Source of the DNA: JADCGM01 sp943370355
GTDB taxonomy: Bacteria; Pseudomonadota; Alphaproteobacteria; Sphingomonadales; Sphingomonadaceae
DNA: 64,000 nt
Assembly: GCA_943370355.1 (NCBI GenBank)
Contig: CALRQP020000015.1
Location: 18,881-82,880, forward strand
Reading direction: 5' to 3'
In this document: positions 60,084 to 64,000 of the stretch, piece by piece
Layout of the letters: the number at the start of each line of letters is the position of its first letter
How positions within the stretch are numbered: position 1 is the stretch's first letter
Notes under the pieces: generated by a model
The model's input: only the letters and a program-made list of their open reading frames with translations
What the model was told of the DNA's origin: nothing
Database searches by the model: none
Made by a program: the position numbers and the translations under genes

Positions 60084-62782
60084 GCAGCCGCCTCCGTATG
60101 GCGCAGCGCCGCCTGCGCCGCCGCCAGCCGGGCAATCGGCACGCGGAACGGCGAGCAGCTCACATAGTCGAGCCCCAACCCCTCGCAGAAGGCGATGCTG
60201 GCCGGGTCGCCGCCATGTTCGCCGCAGATGCCGAGCTTCAGGTCCGGACGCGCCGAGCGCCCGCGCTGTGCCGCCATTTCGACCAATTCCCCCACCCCGT
60301 CGACGTCGAGCGACACGAACGGATCGCGCGCATAAATGCCCTTATCGACGTAAATACCAAGAAAGCGTGAAGCATCGTCGCGGCTGATGCCGAGCGCGGT
60401 CTGGGTCAGGTCGTTGGTGCCGAAGGAGAAGAATTCGGCGTCGCCGGCGATCTCCTTGGCGCGCAGCGCGGCGCGCGGCAGTTCGATCATCGTGCCGACG
60501 AGATAGTCGAGCGTGTGGCCGGTCTCCGCGAACACCGCCTTGGCCGCGGCGTCGATCGTCGCCTTGGTGAGCTCCAGCTCGCGGGCGGTGGCAACGAGTG
60601 GCACCATGACTTCGGGCACCACGGTCGCGCCGGTGCGCTTCGCGACATCGACGGCGGCTTCGAAAATCGCGCGCGCCTGCATTTCGTAGATTTCGGGATA
60701 GGTGATGCCAAGGCGGCAGCCGCGGTGGCCGAGCATCGGGTTGAACTCATGCAGCTCGGCGGCGCGGCGGCGCAGCGTCTCGACCGGCACGCCCGACGAC
60801 TTCGCGACCTCCTCGAAATCCTCTTCGCGGTGCGGCAGGAACTCGTGCAGCGGCGGATCGAGCAGGCGGATCGTTACCGGCAGCCCGGCCATGATCTCGA
60901 AAATCTCCGCGAAGTCGGCGCGCTGTTCGGGGAGCAGCTTCGCGAGCGCCGTACGGCGGCCCGCTTCGTCCTCGGCGAGGATCATCTCGCGCACCGCGCT
61001 GATCCGGCGCGCGTCGAAGAACATATGTTCGGTGCGGCAGAGGCCGATGCCCTCGGCCCCGAAGCCGCGCGCGGTGCGGCAGTCGAGCGGCGTCTCGGCG
61101 TTGGCGCGCACCTTCAGGCGGCGCTTCACATCGGCCCATTCCATGAGCCGCCCGAAATCTCCGGCAAGTTCGGGCTGCACGGTTGGCACGCGTCCGGCCA
61201 TGACCTCGCCGGTTGAGCCGTCGAGCGTCAGCAGATCGCCTTCCTTCACCTCGCGGCCGCCAACGCGCATCGTGCGCGCCTTATGGTCGATGGCGAGGCT
61301 CCCCGCGCCTGACACGCAAGGCCGGCCCATGCCGCGCGCCACGACGGCGGCGTGGCTGGTCATGCCGCCGCGTGCGGTCAGGATGCCCCGCGCCGCATGC
61401 ATGCCGTGAATGTCTTCGGGGCTGGTTTCGGTGCGGACGAGGATGACATCCTCGCCCTGTCCGGCCCAGCGTTCGGCGGTGTCGCTGTCGAACACCGCCT
61501 TGCCCGACGCCGCACCCGGCGAGGCGGGCAGGCCCTTGGTGAGTACGTCGCGCGGGGCATCCGGATCGAGCGTTGGGTGCAGCAGCTGGTCGAGCGCGCC
61601 CGGATCGACGCGCAGGATCGCCTCGTCGCTGCCGATCAGCCCTTCGTCCGCCATGTCGACGGCGATCTTCAGCGCGGCCTTGGCGGTGCGCTTGCCGCTG
61701 CGCGTCTGCAGCATCCAGAGCGTGCCGCGTTCGACGGTGAACTCGATGTCCTGCATGTCGCGGTAGTGGCGCTCGAGAATGTCGAACACGCCCGCCAGCT
61801 CGGCGAAAGTCTCCGGCATCGCCTCTTCCATCGATGCGGCCTTCGCCCCGGCCCGCTCGCGCGCCGCACGGGTCAGATACTGCGGCGTGCGGATGCCGGC
61901 GACGACATCCTCGCCCTGCGCATTGATCAGATATTCGCCGTAATAGGCATGTTCGCCGGTCGCCGGATCGCGCGTGAAGGCGACGCCCGTTGCCGAGGTG
62001 TCGCCCATATTGCCAAACACCATCGCCTGCACAGTGACGCCGGTGCCCCAATCCTCGGGGATATCGTTCAGGCGGCGATAGACTTTGGCGCGCTCGGCCT
62101 GCCAAGAGCCGAACACCGCGCCGACCGCGCCCCAGAGCTGCGCATGCACATCCTGCGGAAAGGGCTTGCCGAGTTCGCGCTCGACGATGGCATTGTAGGT
62201 GCCGACCAGCTTCTGCCAGTCGGCGGCGTCGAGGCCGGTGTCGAGGTGGACGCCCTTGTCCTCCTTGGCGATCTCCAGCGCATCCTCGAACAGATAATGG
62301 TCGAGCCCGAGCACGACGTCCGAATACATTTGGATGAAGCGGCGATAGCTGTCCCAGGCGAAGCGCGCATCACCCGAGGCGGTGGCGAGACCGACCACGG
62401 TCTGGTCGTTGAGGCCGAGGTTCAGCACCGTATCCATCATGCCCGGCATCGACACCCGCGCGCCCGAGCGCACCGACAGCAGCAGCGGATCGGCGGGATC
62501 GCCGAAGCGCTTGCCGGTGACCTTCTCGATATGCCGGAGCCCGACTTCGAGCTGACCCTTCAGCTCGGGCGGATAGCTCTGCCCGCGCGCATAATATTCG
62601 GCGCACATCGCCGTGGTGATCGTGAAGCCCGGCGGGACGGGCAGGCCGATGCTCGACATTTCGGCGAGATTCGCGCCCTTGCCGCCGAGCAGGTCGCGCA
62701 AACCCTTGCCGCCGTCGGAGACACCGCCGCCGAAGCGGTAGACCCATTGGGTGTTGGAATCTGGGGTCGCTTGGGTCGCCAT
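60080..62782 (-). CDS. ppdK: Pyruvate, phosphate dikinase
   Basis: Interconverts pyruvate + ATP + Pi and PEP + AMP + PPi, 900 aa. The N-terminal ATP-grasp domain reads RFGGGVSDGGKGLRDLLGGKGANLAEM and later GNMGDTSATGVAFTRDP. The phosphohistidine is H477 in GGMTSHAAVVARGMG, and the C-terminal PEP barrel has SFGTNDLTQTALGISRDD and GICGEHGGDP with the catalytic Cys. GAGGA precedes the ATG. A short repeat hairpin lies between glyS and this gene. Gives the cell a reversible gluconeogenic/glycolytic switch. Confidence 0.97.
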   Translation of the reverse strand: MATQATPDSNTQWVYRFGGGVSDGGKGLRDLLGGKGANLAEMSSIGLPVPPGFTITTAMCAEYYARGQSYPPELKGQLEVGLRHIEKVTGKRFGDPADPLLLSVRSGARVSMPGMMDTVLNLGLNDQTVVGLATASGDARFAWDSYRRFIQMYSDVVLGLDHYLFEDALEIAKEDKGVHLDTGLDAADWQKLVGTYNAIVERELGKPFPQDVHAQLWGAVGAVFGSWQAERAKVYRRLNDIPEDWGTGVTVQAMVFGNMGDTSATGVAFTRDPATGEHAYYGEYLINAQGEDVVAGIRTPQYLTRAARERAGAKAASMEEAMPETFAELAGVFDILERHYRDMQDIEFTVERGTLWMLQTRSGKRTAKAALKIAVDMADEGLIGSDEAILRVDPGALDQLLHPTLDPDAPRDVLTKGLPASPGAASGKAVFDSDTAERWAGQGEDVILVRTETSPEDIHGMHAARGILTARGGMTSHAAVVARGMGRPCVSGAGSLAIDHKARTMRVGGREVKEGDLLTLDGSTGEVMAGRVPTVQPELAGDFGRLMEWADVKRRLKVRANAETPLDCRTARGFGAEGIGLCRTEHMFFDARRISAVREMILAEDEAGRRTALAKLLPEQRADFAEIFEIMAGLPVTIRLLDPPLHEFLPHREEDFEEVAKSSGVPVETLRRRAAELHEFNPMLGHRGCRLGITYPEIYEMQARAIFEAAVDVAKRTGATVVPEVMVPLVATARELELTKATIDAAAKAVFAETGHTLDYLVGTMIELPRAALRAKEIAGDAEFFSFGTNDLTQTALGISRDDASRFLGIYVDKGIYARDPFVSLDVDGVGELVEMAAQRGRSARPDLKLGICGEHGGDPASIAFCEGLGLDYVSCSPFRVPIARLAAAQAALRHTEAAA

Positions 62783-62803
62783 CGGTTCCTCTTAATCCCT
62801 GTC

Positions 62804-62831
62804 CGTCATCCCGGCGTTCGCCGGGATGACG
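62804..62831. repeat. 28-bp perfect REP-like palindrome between glyS and ppdK
   Basis: CGTCATCCCGGCG (62804-62816), TT, CGCCGGGATGACG (62819-62831). The outer bases are the same as the ends of the 117-bp element at 18.7 kb, so it is a solo, collapsed copy of that family. Confidence 0.8.
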
Positions 62832-62848
62832 CGGTGCACCCTATCACC

Positions 62849-64000
62849 TCAACCCTCGATCTTCGAGAAGTCCGCGACACTGTGCATGGCCGCGCGGATG
62901 CGGTTTAGCAGGTTCAGCCGGTTTGCGCGCCTATTGGCCAGCGGATCATTGACGGTGACCGCATTGAAGAAGGCATCGACGAACGGGCGTAGCTTGGCGA
63001 GCGACGCCATCGCAGCGGCAAAGTCCTCGCGCTCGACAGCGGCGCGGGCTTCGGCTTCGACGGTTTCGAGCGTGTCCGCGAGGCCGATTTCCTCGGGCAG
63101 GACGAGCAGATCGCGGGCGACCTCGCCGTCATAGGCACGCGCGTCCTTCTTCTCCTCGATGCGGAGGATGTTCGCAGCGCGTTTGTACCCGGCGAGGAGA
63201 TTGGTGCCGTCTTCGGTGGCGACGAAGGCCTGAAGGGCTTTGACGCGGGCGAGGAGGCGGACGAGGTCGTCCTCGCCGCCGAGTGCAAAGACGGCATCGA
63301 TCAAATCGTGGCGGATGCCGGCCTCGCGTTGCTGGACTTTCAGGCGGTCGGCAAAAAAGTGGATCACTGTTTTCGACGTGGCTTCTGACGTCTCAATCAA
63401 TTGCGGGAGACGGCCAAGCGATGCAGCCGACGCTTGGCGTTGGGCATTTTGAATTGCTTCAATAAGCTCGAGTGATTCGTAATTCCGAGCAAACTGAACA
63501 AGTGAGCCGGTAAATTCTTGGAGCGGGCGGAGGTACTGCACGGTCAACGCCAAGCCCGCTTGAATGACCAAGTGACGGGCCAACGGCAATCGAAGATCGT
63601 TTGCAAAAAGCAGCTGGAGGATGCCGAGCGCGGCTCGGCGTAGTGCGAACGGATCTCGCGATCCCGTAGGTGTTTCGTTAACAGAGAAAAACGCCGCAAT
63701 CGTATCCAGCTTATCCGCCAAACTTACCGCCACCGTGACTGGCGCAGACGGCACCTCGTCGCCTTGGCCGACGGGCTTGTAATGGTCACGGATCGCGTCG
63801 GCGACTTGCGGGTCGAGGCCTTCGGCGCGGGCGTAATAGCCGCCCATGACGCCCTGCAATTCGGGGAACTCGCCGACCATTGCGGTGACGAGGTCGGCCT
63901 TGCACAGCCGGGCGGCCTGTTCGGCGAGGTCGGCGAGCTGCTCCCTCCCCCCGCCGGGGGGAGGGTTGGGGAGAGGGGGCGCTTCGGACGAAGCGCGCGC
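62849..64000 (-). CDS. glyS: Glycyl-tRNA synthetase beta subunit (5' part beyond right edge)
   Basis: Beta subunit of the alpha2beta2 glycine-tRNA ligase. 383 codons are visible; the N-terminal part lies beyond the window. The frame continues past the ATG at 63880 without a stop: KADLVTAMVGEFPELQGVMG is the highly conserved HD-like segment. SDPFALRRAALGI-type text follows (here SRDPFALRRAALGI), and the C-terminal anticodon-binding region contains VNDPLANRRANRLNLLNRIR. Near the edge, the frame runs through a GC-rich inverted repeat that encodes Pro/Gly-rich sequence (APPLPNPPPGGGREQ) where other GlyS proteins have an ordinary helix. Confidence 0.95.
   Translation of the reverse strand, partial: ARASSEAPPLPNPPPGGGREQLADLAEQAARLCKADLVTAMVGEFPELQGVMGGYYARAEGLDPQVADAIRDHYKPVGQGDEVPSAPVTVAVSLADKLDTIAAFFSVNETPTGSRDPFALRRAALGILQLLFANDLRLPLARHLVIQAGLALTVQYLRPLQEFTGSLVQFARNYESLELIEAIQNAQRQASAASLGRLPQLIETSEATSKTVIHFFADRLKVQQREAGIRHDLIDAVFALGGEDDLVRLLARVKALQAFVATEDGTNLLAGYKRAANILRIEEKKDARAYDGEVARDLLVLPEEIGLADTLETVEAEARAAVEREDFAAAMASLAKLRPFVDAFFNAVTVNDPLANRRANRLNLLNRIRAAMHSVADFSKIEG
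63943..63965. repeat. Inverted repeat inside the glyS reading frame
   Basis: CCCTCCCCCC (63943-63952), GCC, GGGGGGAGGG (63956-63965), flanked by GGTTGGGGAGAGGGGG. It is of the same type as the intergenic CCCTC/GAGGG repeats at 21.8, 25.4 and 27.4 kb but is kept in frame within an essential gene. Confidence 0.7.

Noticed and set aside
61352..62908. 518-codon open frame antisense to ppdK
   Set aside because: Composition bias only; it crosses the REP palindrome and the glyS end and has no recognisable domain.

Overview
The window is high-GC DNA (roughly two-thirds G+C by eye) from an alphaproteobacterium, most likely a member of the Sphingomonadales. This is inferred from the set and style of genes: a 1,079-residue TonB-dependent receptor, a DUF1465/RcdA-type cell-cycle protein, a single-domain PPDK, a lysC/ptsP pair, a rodZ-like gene followed by cpoB and tilS, two-subunit glycyl-tRNA synthetase, an exosortase-type PEP-CTERM protein, and dispersed GC-rich inverted repeats. 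The gene complement is chromosomal housekeeping and accessory metabolism. I see no rRNA, tRNA, CRISPR array, transposase or phage gene. Coding density is very high, and many neighbours overlap by the 4-base ATGA or GTGA type.

Left third (1-25 kb). ftsK is cut by the left edge. It is followed by ubiH, a free-methionine-sulfoxide reductase, a small GlsB-type membrane protein and an ATP-dependent DNA ligase. The ligase is the first of four genes of the known ligase-associated DNA repair set. The others lie in the same window but scattered: the metallo-beta-lactamase exonuclease at 16.8 kb, the Lhr-Core helicase at 18.8 kb and the metallophosphoesterase endonuclease PdeM at 22.0 kb. Between them lie an M16 peptidase, a TetR/EmrA/EmrB efflux module, an orphan CoxL-type molybdenum hydroxylase subunit, an epimerase-like protein, a Ste24-type protease and a GST. 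An AlkA-type glycosylase at 24.4 kb extends the repair theme.

Middle (25-43 kb). A LytS/LytTR two-component pair is followed by a leftward ubiG-VOC-hydrolase operon and a rightward lysC-nitronate monooxygenase-ptsP operon. Next come the envelope and translation cluster rodZ-like, cpoB, tilS and ftsH, with an M20 peptidase inserted in the opposite orientation. A PEP-CTERM protein gene follows, preceded by a near-consensus sigma-54 site, then an epoxide-hydrolase-like protein and an XRE regulator.

Right third (43-64 kb). This part holds transporters (MHS, EamA, TMEM175), a D-galactose-dehydrogenase-like protein, threonine aldolase, the end of tyrosine/homogentisate breakdown (maiA, fahA), der, an hsp20 gene with an RpoH-like promoter and a ROSE-type RNA thermometer, rcdA, an acyl-CoA dehydrogenase, a prolyl-hydroxylase-like protein, the TonB receptor, a lipoprotein, ppdK and the 3' part of glyS.

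No complete new multigene system stands out. The most notable signals are non-coding: the ROSE hairpin, the sigma-54 site, a candidate small RNA or attenuator before ftsK, several palindromic operators, and GC-rich inverted repeats. One repeat lies in frame inside glyS and another supplies the stop codon of a hydrolase gene.
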